DNA of 64,000 bases from Eubacteriales bacterium (GTDB lineage: Bacteria; Bacillota; Clostridia; Oscillospirales; Oscillospiraceae), in assembly GCA_030531505.1 (NCBI GenBank), contig JAUNNH010000005.1, positions 1 through 64,000 on the forward strand, read 5' to 3'. Of this stretch, positions 28,075 to 36,618 are shown piece by piece. The position numbers and the translations under genes are program-made. Position 1 is the first letter of the stretch, and the number at the start of each line of letters is the position of its first letter. The notes beneath the pieces are model-generated. The model saw only the letters and a program-made list of their open reading frames with translations, did not search any database and was not told the DNA's origin.

Positions 28075-29354
28075 CATTCGACGCCTGTGACCGTGACACC
28101 CCTGACGAGCGTCGCGGCGGGAACGCGCCAGGAGTCGTACTGCGTACTCTCGCGGGAGAGATACATCTCCTCCGCAAGCTTCAGCATGGAGCCGGAGAGC
28201 GAGCCGCCCGTGACCGGCGTCACCGTCTCGCCGTCATGCCAATAGGCCAGCCGGATCTCGCCGAAGAGATCGCCGGTCGCGCTGTCCACCTGGAAGTCGG
28301 AGAATTCCACCACCTCGAGGTATTTCCCCGCGCGCAGCTCCTCCTCCGTGTGCGTGCCGCCGGAGGCGGCAAAGTTCGTCGGGATGAAGGCGTGCTCCAG
28401 TCCGAGGTAGGAGGCGAACATGCGCGTGCCGAGATAGCTGCGCGCAACGCCGTTCTCCAGCAGCACCGTGTCGCGGATCGGGGCGCCCTCCGCGTCGTAG
28501 CGGCGGTTCCGGGAGGAGTTGGGTAGCTCCCGCAGTGCCGCGAGCGTCGGCCGGTCGCCGCGGAAATCCGGTGCCACCGGCTCGCCGAGCCGCCAGTCGC
28601 TCAGCTTCCGGTAGACCATGGAGGCGTTGAGCCGGTCGGCGAAATAGCGGTACAGGCTCACCGCGTCGCTCGTAGTGAAGAGCACGTCCGCCGTGCCGAG
28701 GGCGGGCGTCGGGTGCGCCGCAAGGCGGTCGCGGCCGTAGCGCATGGTGCGCAGCAGGTCCCGCCGCAGCCCCTCGGTATCGCAGCTCCCGCTCGTATAA
28801 TTGCGGTAGAGCTCGATCTCATGCCCCTCGCGCCGGGCGTTCACCACGACCTCGAGCATGCTGTCGGGGTAGCTTTCCGTCACGTCCACGCCGGCGGAGT
28901 TCAGGATGCGGCGGGTCTTCGCGGAGACGAATATCTCGTAGCTGTTGATGTCCTCTCCCGCTGTCTCGGGGATCTCCCGCACGGTGCGGATGAAGTCCGC
29001 CGCGATCGCATCCACATCGATGGGAGCCTGCGCCGCGGCCTCCGCCTCCTCCGGCGCCCGGAGGGAGTAGGGCTTGTTCTTCACGAGCGTCGCACGGTAG
29101 GCGAGATCGGCGATCTGTGTGCGCAGCTCCGCCTCCTGTGCGGTCGGGGCGAGTTCACAGCTCGCGGTGCCGAGCCAGGCCCCGTCCTCGATCAGCTGAT
29201 AGACCTGCACGGTGATATGCTCCACATCTCTGACGCGGTTCTGGTCCAGCGCATGGCGGATGAAATAGAACTCCCAGCCGCGTGTCTTCACATCGCGGAT
29301 CTCCCAGGCGGTCACGCCCGCCTCGTTCAACAGTTTCACGATCGTATCCAGCAT
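28074..29354 (-). CDS. pmbA: TldE/PmbA-like metalloprotease subunit
   Basis: Non-zinc subunit of the TldD/TldE heterodimeric peptidase, which trims unfolded peptides and peptide antibiotics. The 426-residue protein follows the family pattern: IRHALDQNRVRDVEHITVQVY early, the conserved RLNASMVYRKLSDWRLGEPV, and a C-terminal LGLEHAFIPTNFAASGG. It lacks a HExxxH zinc motif, as expected for this subunit. The start at 29354 overlaps the tldD stop (TGATG), so the pair is made together. The frame is open far upstream, inside tldD, but that part is not PmbA-like. Confidence 0.88.
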   Translation of the reverse strand: MLDTIVKLLNEAGVTAWEIRDVKTRGWEFYFIRHALDQNRVRDVEHITVQVYQLIEDGAWLGTASCELAPTAQEAELRTQIADLAYRATLVKNKPYSLRAPEEAEAAAQAPIDVDAIAADFIRTVREIPETAGEDINSYEIFVSAKTRRILNSAGVDVTESYPDSMLEVVVNARREGHEIELYRNYTSGSCDTEGLRRDLLRTMRYGRDRLAAHPTPALGTADVLFTTSDAVSLYRYFADRLNASMVYRKLSDWRLGEPVAPDFRGDRPTLAALRELPNSSRNRRYDAEGAPIRDTVLLENGVARSYLGTRMFASYLGLEHAFIPTNFAASGGTHTEEELRAGKYLEVVEFSDFQVDSATGDLFGEIRLAYWHDGETVTPVTGGSLSGSMLKLAEEMYLSRESTQYDSWRVPAATLVRGVTVTGVE

Positions 29355-30787
29355 CAGCCCAGCCTCGCTTTCGTCTTCAGATAGGGTCCGCCGTCGGAGA
29401 CCTTGACCCACTCCTTGTAGCCCTTGCCGCAGCCGCCCGCGCCGAATACCTCGCGGTCGCGGGAGCGCATGGAGATGTTCCCCAGCAGGTCCGGCACATA
29501 GCCGGTCATGATGATCGGAGCGACCAGCTTCCCGGTGAAGCGTCCGTTTCGGATCTCGCGTCCGGCCTTGATGATGCACTGGATGCCCCAGTGCTTGGGG
29601 TCTTCCATCCCGCTCTCCATGCCCTCGAGCAGATAACCGTGCTCCACGGAGGCGATCATGTCCTCCAGCGTATCCTCGCCGGAGTCGAAGATCGTGTTGG
29701 TCATACGGGTGTAGACCTTGTGCTCGAAGTTCTCGCGCTTGCCGTTGCCGGTGGGCTTCACCCCGAGGCGCAGCGCGCTCAGCGCGTCGCAGATACCGGT
29801 GCGGAGGATCCCCTCCTCGATCTCGACCACGTCCCCGGCGAGGGTTCCCTCATCGTCAAAGGCATAGCTGGTGACGTTCTCCGCGCAAAGGGCTCCCTCG
29901 TGCATCGTGACGAGCTCGCTGCCCACGCGTCTGCCGATATAATCCCGGCCGAGCGCACGATTTTTAACGAACATGTCCATCTCCACGCCGTGGCCGAAGG
30001 CCTCATGCGCGATCAGGCCGGACACCTCGGGCGAGGTGATGATCTCGTACTCGCCCGGCTCGATCCGCTCGGCGTCCAGCAGTTCCTCCGCCTGTTCGAC
30101 GGCCTTTTCGAGTTTCTCCCCCAGGCCGCGGAAAAGCTCCGGCCCGCCGAGGCCGGACACGCTCTCGTAGCCGATCTGGGTGCGGCCCTCGCGGTTCGCG
30201 ACGGCGACAGCCGAGCCCTCGGAGTACACATAGCTCTGGCGCAGATCGCGCTTTTCAGTCAGAAACATCTTGCAGACGTGGGTGGATTCGGCCCGCAGCA
30301 TGCAGTCGATCAGATCCTTGCCCAGCGTCATGCCCCGGTCGGAGAGTGCGGTCAGTTCTTCGACCAGCGCCCGGACGTCGGCGGTCTCGGGCAGCTCCTG
30401 TGTCTCCTTCTCGACGAAGAGTGTGAGCGGCTCGTCGTCCAGAGCGGGCGTACGGAAGACCCCCGTCCCGGCCGCCCGGAGCAGGGCCGCCTGCCGCGCG
30501 AAGGCGGCGCAGATCTCCTCCGCAGCCCTGGCCGGATCGGCTGGGTCGAAGGTGTTGAGCGCGTACTCACTGTACTGCCCGTCCCGGCAGACACGCACCA
30601 CGATCCCCCGTTCAGTGGTCATGGTCTCGCTGCCGACCGAACGCGCGCGCTGCGTGATGCGCACGGCGAGGCCGCGCGAGTCCGTGGCGAGCACGCTCAC
30701 ATAGTCATAATCCCGCCGCAGCAGGGCGATCAGCTCGCGCAGGCCGTCCCGCAGGCTGTTGAGATAGGCGGAAAAAGGTGCTTTCAT
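29354..30787 (-). CDS. tldD: TldD metalloprotease subunit
   Basis: Catalytic zinc subunit of the TldD/TldE peptidase, 477 residues. The metal site HEAFGHGVEMD (HExxxH) is intact at about residue 265, followed by the conserved GSELVTMHEGAL. The C-terminal GYVPDLLGNISMRSRDREVFGAGGCGKG carries the family's cysteine. AAGGAGG precedes the ATG at 30787. It is coupled to pmbA. No small peptide precursor gene was seen next to the pair, so the natural substrate is unknown. Confidence 0.92.
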   Translation of the reverse strand: MKAPFSAYLNSLRDGLRELIALLRRDYDYVSVLATDSRGLAVRITQRARSVGSETMTTERGIVVRVCRDGQYSEYALNTFDPADPARAAEEICAAFARQAALLRAAGTGVFRTPALDDEPLTLFVEKETQELPETADVRALVEELTALSDRGMTLGKDLIDCMLRAESTHVCKMFLTEKRDLRQSYVYSEGSAVAVANREGRTQIGYESVSGLGGPELFRGLGEKLEKAVEQAEELLDAERIEPGEYEIITSPEVSGLIAHEAFGHGVEMDMFVKNRALGRDYIGRRVGSELVTMHEGALCAENVTSYAFDDEGTLAGDVVEIEEGILRTGICDALSALRLGVKPTGNGKRENFEHKVYTRMTNTIFDSGEDTLEDMIASVEHGYLLEGMESGMEDPKHWGIQCIIKAGREIRNGRFTGKLVAPIIMTGYVPDLLGNISMRSRDREVFGAGGCGKGYKEWVKVSDGGPYLKTKARLG

Positions 30788-30868
30788 AGCGTTCCTCCTT
30801 GTTGGTTTATCGTATCGGAGTTTACTCCCCGGCACACCGCTCGTCAAGGGCGCCGCCCGGTCTGCGTC

Positions 30869-31540
30869 TCACCAGAGACCCGGAATCAGCCGCCAGCGTA
30901 CGCGCTGCATATAGGCCGTGTAGCCCTCGAGACCCTGCGCAAGGACCGCCTCCTCGCCGTGGATGCGCATGACGATGAGCGGGATGTAGCAGAGCAGAAT
31001 GAGGAAGGAGAGGGGCGAGGCGAGCACCAGCGGCATGGAGAGAAACAGCAGCAGGGTCGCTGCGTACATCGGGTGCCGCACAACGCCGTAGAGCCCGGTA
31101 TCGACGACCTTCTGCCCCGCCTGCACCTCGACGGTCCGGGAGAGGTAGGCGTTTTCCCGCAGGACCTCCGCATACAGCGCGTAAGCCAGCAGGAAGACAC
31201 TCGCCGCCGCCCACACCGTCCAGCGCGGCATCACGATCCAGCCGAAGCGGAAGTTCAGCCCCGCCGTGACGAAAGCTGCAAGAAACATGAGGCCGCTCAG
31301 CGCGATGACCTTTTTCTGCTCCATCTCGCGCTCGCGTGCGTTCAGCCGCTTACGCAAAAGCTCCGGGCTGCGGGCCATCAACACGAGCCCGGCCAGGAAC
31401 ATCGGCACGAAGAGCAGCGCGATCAGCAACCAGGCGTCGCCCCAATGCAGCGTCCCCGCCGGGAGGAAGAGCAGCAGCCCCATCGTCACAAGCCCCAGCA
31501 GAAACTTTGTAATCGCCTGTTTGAAGAGTTCTTTTGTCAT
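30869..31540 (-). CDS. Isoprenylcysteine carboxyl methyltransferase family membrane protein
   Basis: A 223-residue protein with five to six membrane spans. The C-terminal half has the ICMT/PEMT hallmark: VVDTGLYGVVRHPMYAA, then a later acidic pair in RIHGEEAVLAQ that binds SAM. Bacterial members methylate unknown small molecules or lipids; the eukaryotic activity on prenylated proteins is unlikely. GGAGG precedes the start. It lies 81 bases upstream of tldD on the same strand and may be cotranscribed. Confidence 0.85.
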   Translation of the reverse strand: MTKELFKQAITKFLLGLVTMGLLLFLPAGTLHWGDAWLLIALLFVPMFLAGLVLMARSPELLRKRLNAREREMEQKKVIALSGLMFLAAFVTAGLNFRFGWIVMPRWTVWAAASVFLLAYALYAEVLRENAYLSRTVEVQAGQKVVDTGLYGVVRHPMYAATLLLFLSMPLVLASPLSFLILLCYIPLIVMRIHGEEAVLAQGLEGYTAYMQRVRWRLIPGLW

Positions 31541-31635
31541 GGCTTTTTCCTCCTTTGCCTCGCGGTGTCCGGCACACCGGGCCCGTACCCTGACTGCAGT
31601 ATATCATCCGCTTCGGAAAAAGAACAGAAAGAATA

Positions 31636-31664
31636 TTGCTTTTTTTACCAGACCCTACTACAAT
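31636..31664 (+). promoter_or_regulatory. Promoter of the GH32-like lipoprotein gene
   Basis: TTGCTT (31636-31641), a 17-base spacer and TACAAT (31659-31664), 37 bases before the ATG at 31702. Confidence 0.72.
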
Positions 31665-31701
31665 CAAAGTGACGCAATCATCGATACGGAGGGGATACCT
31701 T

Positions 31702-33210
31702 ATGCGCAAACAGACAGCTTTCCTCGCCATCCTTCTCGCAGCAGTCCTGCTGCTGTCCGCCTGCGGTGCGCCGGCCGCTCTGCCGGACGAGCCTTACGCC
31801 CCGGTGGACTACACCCTGTATCCCGCGCCGGAAGGCGCCTACGTGGGCGACACCATGCCCTTCGTCACGGAGGACGGGACGCTCGAGCTCTATTATCTCT
31901 ACGACACGGACCACAACGGGCAGGGCTACCACCCGATCTATAAGTACGTCACGGCGGATCTCTGCGGCTACGAGGACCACGGGATGATGTTGGAATTCGG
32001 GATGATGTCGGACCCGGATCCCGCACTCGGGACAGGCTCTGTGCTGCAGGACCGGGACGGGCTCTATCATCTCTTCTACACCGGCCATAACGACACCGGC
32101 AACGGCGGCCGCGGCAAGGAGTGCGTCATGCACGCCACGAGCACCGACCGCGAGCACTGGACCAAGATCCCCGAGGTTGTGTTCTTCAGTCCTGAGAACT
32201 ACTCCAAGGACGATTTCCGCGATCCCGAGGTGTTCTGGGTCGAGGAGGAGCAGTGCTACTGGATGCTGATCGCCGCGCGCGAGCAGACCCTCGGCGGCGT
32301 CGTGGCCCGCTACACCTCCCCCGATCTCAAGACCTGGGAGTTCTGCGGCCCGCTCTTCGCCCCGCAGGAGCAATACATGCTCGAGTGCCCGGATCTCTTC
32401 CCGATGGGCGACAAGTGGTATCTCACCTACAGCTGGGACTGCGTGACCTACTACGCGATGGCCGACTCGATGTTCGGCCCCTTCACGGTCCCGGAGGACA
32501 ATGTCCTTGACGGCAGCGGCTTTATCTTCTATGCCGCCAAGACCGCGCTGCTGGACGGGACGCGCTATCTCTGCGGCTGGCTCGGCCGCGCCGGGCTGAG
32601 TGCGGATTCCGGGATCTACCAGTGGGCCGGCAACGTCCTCAACCACCAGCTCCTGCAGTTGGAGGACGGTCGGCTCGGCGTGCGGGAACCCGCGAGCTTC
32701 GCGCAGTATTTCACAGCGGATAAGCCCTTCCGTGCCGTGCAGAAGGAGGGCAAGGTCAAAATCAAAAACAACAGCATCCAGCTCTCCGCCGGGGAGGGCG
32801 CCTATGCTCTGGCCGATATGGGGACGCGCGCGCCGACCATGATGCTCGAGTGCGACGTCAGCTTCGATGCGAACGGCCGCGCGGGCTTCGCCTTCGGCGG
32901 CAGCGAGGCCGATCCCACCTACACAGCCCTCTGCCTGGACGCGGGCGAGAACCTGCTGCACTATGAGGGCTATGAGATCCCGGAGCTCACGCGCTATGAT
33001 CCGGCAGCCTACACGCGCTTCGATTTCACCGCGAATACCGAGCACCATGTGAAGCTCATCTGTGAAAACGAGATCGTTGTGCTGTATGTGGACGGCCTGA
33101 AAGCGCTGAGCCTGCGCGTCGGCCACTCCATCAACGGCGCGCACATCGGCGTCTTTGCCGACGGCTGCAGCGCCTCCTTCCGCAACATCACCATAAAGAC
33201 GCCCGGCTGA
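31702..33210 (+). CDS. GH32-like glycoside hydrolase, lipoprotein
   Basis: A 502-residue protein with signal peptide and lipobox (LLLSAC), so anchored outside the cell. A five-bladed propeller is suggested by the GH32 motifs DDFRDPEVFW (near residue 172) and LECPDLF (E near 227, the acid/base). A C-terminal beta-sandwich follows (about residues 350-500, FDANGRAGFAFGG, ALCLDAGENLLHYEGYE). The usual N-terminal NDPNG box is absent; GDTMPF near residue 48 is the likely nucleophile site. GH32 enzymes release fructose from sucrose, inulin or levan, but this divergence makes the substrate uncertain. No sugar transporter is near. GGAGGGG precedes the ATG. Confidence 0.8.
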   Translation: MRKQTAFLAILLAAVLLLSACGAPAALPDEPYAPVDYTLYPAPEGAYVGDTMPFVTEDGTLELYYLYDTDHNGQGYHPIYKYVTADLCGYEDHGMMLEFGMMSDPDPALGTGSVLQDRDGLYHLFYTGHNDTGNGGRGKECVMHATSTDREHWTKIPEVVFFSPENYSKDDFRDPEVFWVEEEQCYWMLIAAREQTLGGVVARYTSPDLKTWEFCGPLFAPQEQYMLECPDLFPMGDKWYLTYSWDCVTYYAMADSMFGPFTVPEDNVLDGSGFIFYAAKTALLDGTRYLCGWLGRAGLSADSGIYQWAGNVLNHQLLQLEDGRLGVREPASFAQYFTADKPFRAVQKEGKVKIKNNSIQLSAGEGAYALADMGTRAPTMMLECDVSFDANGRAGFAFGGSEADPTYTALCLDAGENLLHYEGYEIPELTRYDPAAYTRFDFTANTEHHVKLICENEIVVLYVDGLKALSLRVGHSINGAHIGVFADGCSASFRNITIKTPG

Positions 33211-33221
33211 TCGACCGGCGG

Positions 33222-33265
33222 CATAACGAAGAGGGAGACGGAAACCCGTCTCCCTTTTCGTTATG
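33222..33265. terminator. Bidirectional terminator
   Basis: Arms 33222-33241 and 33246-33265 match at 19 of 20 positions around loop AAAC, with T-rich stem ends. It separates converging genes and overlaps the stop codon of the minus-strand gene at 33261. Confidence 0.88.
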
Positions 33266-33875
33266 CTCTATCCGTCACGCGTGCCAGTGACCAGCTCTCT
33301 CCGTTCTCTCCTGTGTATCGGACGAAGACATCCTCTCCGTCCTCCGGCAGCAGAAGCTCCAAAACCTCACGATCCGGTGGACAGATCGACGCCAGACGCC
33401 GGTTGCCCTCGCCGTCGCATTCGACCGTCCAGAGCTCCAGATCCTGCGCCATCGTCAGCACGTAGTAGATCCGGCCGTTCCGGACTGCGAAAGGACCCAT
33501 CGTGTTCATGATCCGGAAAGCGCCCTCGTTCACCAGCGGATAAACCTCCAGAACAAGCGTCTCCCCACCGTTCGGCGCAATGCGCGTGATGCGGCTTTTC
33601 GTCCCGCAGAAGAGCTCCTCTCCGTCGCTGAAGAGCGTACCCTTCTGCTCGGACAGACGCACGGCGTCGGTGCCGTCCGGCGCGCAGCTCATGATTCCCT
33701 CCTCGCCCACGTAGCAGAGTCGCCCGTTGAGGAGGAGCGCGTCCGGATACTGATCCACGCCCTCCGCGATCACGCACGGCGCCTCGTCCGCGAGAGCCAT
33801 GCCCGACAGCCCGGAGAGGATCAGCGCGGCCAACAGCAGGCTGCCCAGGGTCCGAAATGTATCATGCTTCACCAT
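33261..33875 (-). CDS. Exported protein, beta-propeller-like
   Basis: A 204-residue protein with an N-terminal signal peptide ending around SGMALADEA. The mature part has short repeats of the form NGRLCYVGEEGIMSCAPDG and NGRIYYVLTMAQDLELWTV, typical of the blades in Firmicute DUF5050-like propellers. With about 175 mature residues it is too short for a full propeller. Function unknown. It lies 48 bases after the methyltransferase gene on the same strand. Confidence 0.7.
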   Translation of the reverse strand: MVKHDTFRTLGSLLLAALILSGLSGMALADEAPCVIAEGVDQYPDALLLNGRLCYVGEEGIMSCAPDGTDAVRLSEQKGTLFSDGEELFCGTKSRITRIAPNGGETLVLEVYPLVNEGAFRIMNTMGPFAVRNGRIYYVLTMAQDLELWTVECDGEGNRRLASICPPDREVLELLLPEDGEDVFVRYTGENGESWSLARVTDRA

Positions 33876-33923
33876 GTTCTCCTCCTCTGCGGAAGCCGTC
33901 CAGGCCCCTGTCCCGAAGCGGCC

Positions 33924-34679
33924 TCACCGGCGCGCGACGACGATCGGCTGATAGAAACCCGTCTCCTCCGGGAACTTCCAGCAGACCTCCCGGCAGCCCT
34001 GCGCAAGGAGCAGCTCCGTCAGCTCCTCCCGCCGTACCGCCCGGTATTCGCAGTCAAAGCGGCTCACCCGGAGTTCATTCTCGTCCTCGATAATGTACTG
34101 CGTCAGCCGGTAGCACTCTCCCTCCCAGGTCCAAGTCTGGAACGAGACGCGCTGCCCCCTGTCCGTCCGGTGGATATAGGGCGGAGAATAGGGCGGCTTG
34201 CTGAGCAGGAGGCTGTCGTAGTCCCGGATGCTCGCGACGATGATCCCGCCCGGGCGAAGCTGCCCCGCGATACTCCCGACCGCCGCCTCCAGCGCATCCC
34301 GCGTCATCATGTGCGGCAGGGCGTTGTCCATGGCGATCACGATGTCGAAGCGCTCGGAGAAGACCTCCGACAGGGCGCAGAAGTCCGCATGCGCAAAGCG
34401 GATCGCAAGACCGTCTTTCTCCGCGCGCGTCCGTGCCTCGGCGAGCTCCGCGTCGCTGATGTCCGAGGCGGTCACCGGATAGCCGAGTGCGGCGAGCCCG
34501 ATCGCCTGCGTGCCGATCCCGCAGGCGCAGTCGAGGACCCGCGCCGTCCGGTCAAAGCCGGCGGCGCCGAACAGCCGCTCCAGAATGAGCGCCTGTTCGC
34601 GGGTGGCCGCATGCCAGTCGGCAAACAGCTTGTCATACTGCCCGGCCATCGTGTCATAAAAGCGCTGTGTGATCTGCAT
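33924..34679 (-). CDS. Class I SAM-dependent methyltransferase
   Basis: A 251-residue protein with the Rossmann-type methyltransferase motif I VLDCACGIGTQAIGLA near residue 48, motif II VTASDISDAELAEA and the IVIAMDNALPHM motif. It resembles glycine/sarcosine-type or general small-molecule methyltransferases (N-terminal FYDTMAGQYDKLFADW). The ATG at 34679 has GGAGGGACC before it; the 13 codons open upstream are rejected. Substrate unknown. Confidence 0.88.
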   Translation of the reverse strand: MQITQRFYDTMAGQYDKLFADWHAATREQALILERLFGAAGFDRTARVLDCACGIGTQAIGLAALGYPVTASDISDAELAEARTRAEKDGLAIRFAHADFCALSEVFSERFDIVIAMDNALPHMMTRDALEAAVGSIAGQLRPGGIIVASIRDYDSLLLSKPPYSPPYIHRTDRGQRVSFQTWTWEGECYRLTQYIIEDENELRVSRFDCEYRAVRREELTELLLAQGCREVCWKFPEETGFYQPIVVARR

Positions 34680-34757
34680 CGCTCGGTCCCTCCGTCCTGC
34701 ACGGTCCGGATCTGACATAGTCCGGGCCGTATGAAAATCGCTGTGCGGCGTGCCCGC

Positions 34758-34856
34758 TCAGCCCTTGCCCTTCTCCACGGCGCGCTTGTCGTGGATGATC
34801 TCCCTTTCGACAGCCGTGATCTCCTTCACATCCTCTGCCAGGCCCGAATTACGACA
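34758..34856 (-). pseudogene. Possible C-terminal coding remnant
   Basis: One frame on the minus strand reads GLAEDVKEITAVEREIIHDK then RAVEKGKG and a stop at 34758. The codons look like real coding sequence of this genome, but there is no start codon with a ribosome site. It lies between the ydcF-like gene and the methyltransferase gene. It may be the end of a decayed gene. I cannot name its family. Confidence 0.3.
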
Positions 34857-35721
34857 GCGGCGGCAGCTCGTGAATGTCATAGGTCTCGTAGTAGATCTCA
34901 AAAGCGGTATCCACATCGCCGGACAGTTCGATCAGAGCCCCCGCCTGGAACATGGTCGAGAGGCTTCCGGAGGGAGCCGTCCATGCGGCGTTGGAGACCA
35001 CATGCACAGCCGGTGAACCGGCCTTCTCCGCGCGCAGGATCGCCTCCGCTTCGAACAGGAGCGCGCCTGTCGCGATGTGATAGTCACTGGACACGATCGC
35101 GAGCTGTTTTGCCTGCGGATAGCGTTCCGTCAAGATATCATAGGTGTAAATGGCGTTTTGCGCCGTGGTGAGGGATCGGTCCTCCACGATGATGCGTTCT
35201 GGAGCAATACCGTTTTCGATCAGCCATTCCGCCATCTTTCCGGCTTCTGTGGCGGATTCATCCTCTGCCGCTGTTCCGCCGCCGGTACAGACGATCAGCG
35301 CATGGGGATATTTCTCCGCGCTGGCTTTGACAACCGCGAGCCGTTCGCGCAGCTCGTCGCGCATGGTCCCATCCGGGTTCAGCTGGAACCCGAGCGCAAC
35401 GATGCACAGCTCATCCGTATTCGGCAGCCCGTCCGGCAGCACGCACTCATGGATCGTCAGCTCTGTATTCGCCGTTTTCCACACCGTCATAATGCTGTTC
35501 CAGCGATCCGCCGCATCAGCATCAACGGAACGCAGTTCTTTCAGCAGGGCCTGTATATGATCTTCTGCCTCACTGCCGTAGTTTCCGTAATCGACCACCA
35601 GCTCCTCGATGATAGCCTGACGGTCTCGCTTCTCTTCTTTCTGTCCGCAGCCCGCGCAAAGACAGACGGCAGAAAGGATCAACAGCAGGCACAGAAACCG
35701 AATAGGAACGCCGGTCTTCAT
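34849..35721 (-). CDS. YdcF-like (DUF218) lipoprotein
   Basis: A 290-residue protein with a signal peptide and lipobox (LCAGC), then a helical region and a DUF218 domain from about residue 105. The domain has the family landmarks LGFQLNPDG, CTGGGTAAEDESATEAGKMAE, IIVEDRSLTTAQNA and IVSSDYHIATGALLF. DUF218 proteins such as ElyC and SanA act at the cell envelope, with unclear chemistry. AAAGGAG precedes the start. Its promoter -10 element lies in the hairpin repeat at 35755-35803. Confidence 0.85.
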   Translation of the reverse strand: MKTGVPIRFLCLLLILSAVCLCAGCGQKEEKRDRQAIIEELVVDYGNYGSEAEDHIQALLKELRSVDADAADRWNSIMTVWKTANTELTIHECVLPDGLPNTDELCIVALGFQLNPDGTMRDELRERLAVVKASAEKYPHALIVCTGGGTAAEDESATEAGKMAEWLIENGIAPERIIVEDRSLTTAQNAIYTYDILTERYPQAKQLAIVSSDYHIATGALLFEAEAILRAEKAGSPAVHVVSNAAWTAPSGSLSTMFQAGALIELSGDVDTAFEIYYETYDIHELPPLS

Positions 35722-35754
35722 AGGTACTCTCCTTTCGCTGCTCCAGCAAGCTTA

Positions 35755-35803
35755 TCGTGATCATCGGGCACATGACTCTATGGATCATGTGCTGATCATT
35801 ATA
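35755..35803. repeat. Short relative of the 4172-4377 hairpin repeat
   Basis: The unit contains ATCGGGC, a hairpin GCACATGA/TCATGTGC around CTCTATGGA, and an end TGATCATTATA. The same order with a different stem is found at 4275-4306 (ATCGGGC, GAATGATT/AATCATTC around CCATG, then CTG), and TGATCATTATA matches the right end of that element. Stem bases change in both arms together, so pairing is kept. It lies between the ydcF-like gene and the FMN reductase gene. Confidence 0.6.
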
Positions 35804-35826
35804 ACATAAGATCATCTATGTGTAAA
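35798..35826 (-). promoter_or_regulatory. Promoter of the ydcF-like gene
   Basis: On the minus strand TTTACA (35826-35821), a 17-base spacer and TATAAT (35803-35798). The -10 is supplied by the end of the hairpin repeat. Confidence 0.72.
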
Positions 35827-35880
35827 AACAAATCACGGTTCACCCGCTGCCGTGCCGCGGCAGGCCTTTTGGCAGCAAAA

Positions 35881-35911
35881 GGGACCCGGATCGCATCCCG
35901 ATCCGGGTCCC
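35881..35911 (-). terminator. Terminator of the FMN reductase gene
   Basis: GGGACCCGGATCG and CGATCCGGGTCCC form a perfect 13-bp stem around a 5-base loop; on the minus strand TTTTGCTGCC follows. It lies 36 bases after the reductase stop. Confidence 0.82.
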
Positions 35912-35946
35912 CGGTACACGCTTTTCTTTTCGGCCCGGCCCTGCTC

Positions 35947-36495
35947 TCAGAATTTCTCTGCCAGCGCGGCGGCCCGGGCGATCCCGTCCGTCTTGTCGAT
36001 GTCGCCGACCGCGAGCACACCGGGCACGAGCACCTCGCCCACGACCGTCCACTTGTTCAGGTCGGCAGTGCGCTCGAAGGGGATGCGCACGCCGTCGAGG
36101 ATGGCGGGATCCTCCTCTTCACAGCAGGTGATCAGCGCGCATTCCTTGCCGAAGAAGCCGTCCCGGCCGCCGATCACGAAGCTGAACATCTTGTCCACGA
36201 CCGCCTTGAGCTGCGACGGGACCGAGTACCAATAGACCGGGGTGGAAAACACAAGCGCATCCGCGGCAAGGATATCATCGGCGATAGTGTTGAAATCGTC
36301 GTCAAAGGAACAGGGCTTGCCGGTCTTGTAGCAGGTCTCACAGGCGTGGCAGAAGTTCAGTTTGAGCTTTGCCGTATCGATCAGCTTCACCTCGTGTCCC
36401 CTGGCCTCTGCCGCCGCTGCGAAAGCCCGTGCCATGCGGTTGCTGTTGCCTTCCTTCCGGGCGCTGCCGGTCAGGACAAGAATCTTTTTGCTCAT
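35947..36495 (-). CDS. NADPH-dependent FMN reductase / flavodoxin-fold oxidoreductase
   Basis: A 182-residue flavoprotein with a flavodoxin-like fold. The FMN phosphate loop is LTGSARKEGNSNRMARAF (residues 8-25), and TPVYWYSVPSQLKAVVDK is the isoalloxazine-side loop. CHACETCYKTGKPC gives a cysteine cluster as in iron-sulfur flavoprotein-like members. Start 36495 follows AGGAGGATCCC; longer frames upstream are non-coding. It is divergent from an HxlR regulator, a common arrangement in which the regulator controls a redox enzyme that answers electrophile or quinone stress. Confidence 0.9.
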   Translation of the reverse strand: MSKKILVLTGSARKEGNSNRMARAFAAAAEARGHEVKLIDTAKLKLNFCHACETCYKTGKPCSFDDDFNTIADDILAADALVFSTPVYWYSVPSQLKAVVDKMFSFVIGGRDGFFGKECALITCCEEEDPAILDGVRIPFERTADLNKWTVVGEVLVPGVLAVGDIDKTDGIARAAALAEKF

Positions 36496-36529
36496 GCTGG
36501 GATCCTCCTGTATATAAAGTATGGGGCAA

Positions 36530-36558
36530 TTGACTTCTCCCGCGTTCCATGGTATCAT
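36530..36558 (+). promoter_or_regulatory. Promoter of the HxlR regulator gene
   Basis: TTGACT (36530-36535), a 17-base spacer and TATCAT (36553-36558) in the divergent gap. The 60 bases between this and the start hold GTAC...GTAC spaced repeats (around 36577-36600) that may be the regulator's own site. Confidence 0.75.
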
Positions 36559-36618
36559 ATGCTGAACATATAAACAAGTACTGACATTAAGGTTAGGTAC
36601 TATCTTTGAGGTAAGTAT

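Noticed and set aside
28074-29579. Longer pmbA start inside tldD
   Set aside because: The extra 75 codons are out-of-frame tldD sequence. The ATG at 29354 overlaps the tldD stop and gives the usual N-terminus.
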